From NCBI GenBank assembly GCA_900549275.1, contig URNU01000084.1:1-6634 (forward strand): DNA of 6,634 bases. The letters run 5' to 3'. Numbering within the stretch: the first letter of the stretch is position 1; each line of letters starts with the position of its first letter. Source of the stretch: an uncultured Collinsella sp. (GTDB lineage Bacteria > Actinomycetota > Coriobacteriia > Coriobacteriales > Coriobacteriaceae). This document shows, in pieces, positions 6,051 to 6,634 of this stretch. The position numbers and the translations under genes are program-made. The notes under the pieces were generated by a model. It made no database searches. It had not been told where the DNA came from and was given only the letters and a program-made list of their open reading frames with translations.

Positions 6051-6634
6051 TAGGCCCGCGGTACGATCGGGCGGTTAACTTTGGCTAGCATATCAGAAGC
6101 GCACGAATCGAGTGCCCAGCTCCGAAAAGCCGTGAACTCCATGCGCGAGCGCAAGCCCTCCAAATAGCGAATTGACCTGCTTAATTGCACGCGACCGGGG
6201 TTTTCTGCCATTGAGATGCGACGCGTATCGTCAAACCCCGAAACGCGACAGAAACCGAGCTCTTCGAAGATTCCCAAGCCGCTTGCCACCGAGCGCTCAT
6301 CGACCGGCGTGCGCGCGTCGATTGCAAGGCACATCTGCGCAATGTCGATATCGCTTGCGCAGAATGAATCGTCCCCTGTCTTGCCACGGTTGGAGCGCCA
6401 CATGGTCTGCAGCGCACGATAGAGCGTGACGAGCTCATCGCGCTCGGGCGCGTAACAATCGAGCAGGCGCTCGTTAATGCGAGCGTCGCGCGACGAATAG
6501 AGCAGGTGAATCACGGCAGGCTGTCCATCGCGACCGGCACGGCCACTCATCTGGTTAAACTCAATCGCACCAAACGGCATGTGGTAGAGCACGACATGAC
6601 GGATATCGGGCAGGTTGACGCCCTCACCGAAGGC
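6050..6634 (-). CDS. recJ: C-terminal part of RecJ-type exonuclease with RecQ-like helicase motifs (5' end outside window)
   Basis: The frame is open to the window edge, so only the last 194 codons are seen. They begin with SF2 helicase motif V (AFGEGVNLPD, 1-10), then VVLYHMPFG and motif VI, QMSGRAGRDG (28-37, with the arginines that contact ATP), followed by HLLYSSRD, as in RecQ helicases. The Cys-rich zinc domain and RQC region of RecQ are absent. From about residue 60 the sequence (PERDELVTLYRAL, later GIFEELGFCRV and a final leucine- and arginine-rich YLEGLRSR) resembles the RecJ C-terminal domain. I infer a RecJ-RecQ-like fusion, a form I recall in Coriobacteriia. RecJ is a 5'-3' single-strand DNA exonuclease in recombination and repair. 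The alternative is a stand-alone RecQ-like helicase; the missing DHH domain upstream would decide. Genomes often place recJ near rel, which supports the call. The GTG at 6590 is internal and not a real start. Confidence 0.6.
   Translation of the reverse strand, partial: AFGEGVNLPDIRHVVLYHMPFGAIEFNQMSGRAGRDGQPAVIHLLYSSRDARINERLLDCYAPERDELVTLYRALQTMWRSNRGKTGDDSFCASDIDIAQMCLAIDARTPVDERSVASGLGIFEELGFCRVSGFDDTRRISMAENPGRVQLSRSIRYLEGLRSRMEFTAFRSWALDSCASDMLAKVNRPIVPRA

Noticed and set aside
4919..6088. Long plus-strand open frame (389 codons) opposite rel
   Set aside because: It lies antisense to a clear RSH coding region. Its composition follows from high-GC third positions on the other strand, and its translation shows no recognisable domain.
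6050..6592. A complete 180-residue gene starting at GTG 6590
   Set aside because: The frame continues upstream to the window edge with helicase motif V (AFGEGVNLPD) intact, so the GTG is internal.

Overview
The window reads as a stretch of ordinary chromosome from a GC-rich bacterium. I infer an actinobacterial gut lineage, most likely Coriobacteriia such as Collinsella or a relative. This rests on the G/C-rich third positions, good Shine-Dalgarno sites, a bifunctional Rel protein, and a RecJ-like C-terminus behind RecQ-like helicase motifs. It is a guess from gene style and order, not a database match. Every supported gene is on the minus strand, so transcription runs from the high-coordinate end to the low one.

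In transcription order: (1) the window opens inside a gene (6634 to 6050) whose C-terminal 194 codons carry SF2 helicase motifs V and VI followed by a RecJ-like C-terminal domain. (2) Fifteen bases later comes a full-length bifunctional (p)ppGpp synthetase/hydrolase (6034 to 3674). (3) After an 84-base gap holding a perfect 12-bp hairpin comes a 227-residue metallo-beta-lactamase-fold hydrolase of the glyoxalase II-like type (3589 to 2906). These three probably form one operon or a read-through series joining DNA repair, the stringent response and a small metal-dependent hydrolase. (4) A 194-base gap with a weak terminator candidate and a plausible promoter leads to a class II fructose-bisphosphate aldolase (2711 to 1845) with signs of high expression: a perfect AGGAGG site and only AAG lysine and TTC phenylalanine codons. 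(5) A 233- to 252-base gap holds a 92-bp imperfect palindrome just after fba and a promoter for the next gene. (6) A 477-residue cytoplasmic transglutaminase-like protein with an intact Cys-His-Asp triad follows (1592 to 159). (7) Last is tRNA-Leu(CAA), with its CCA end encoded (119 to 33).

The genes are mostly housekeeping: central carbon metabolism (fba), stringent response (rel), DNA repair (recJ-like) and translation (tRNA-Leu). I found no CRISPR array, insertion sequence, phage gene, toxin-antitoxin pair or secretion system, and no convincing new system. The parts most worth a second look are the long palindrome after fba, the apparent helicase-RecJ fusion, the hairpin ahead of the hydrolase gene, and the transglutaminase-like protein, whose substrate is unknown.
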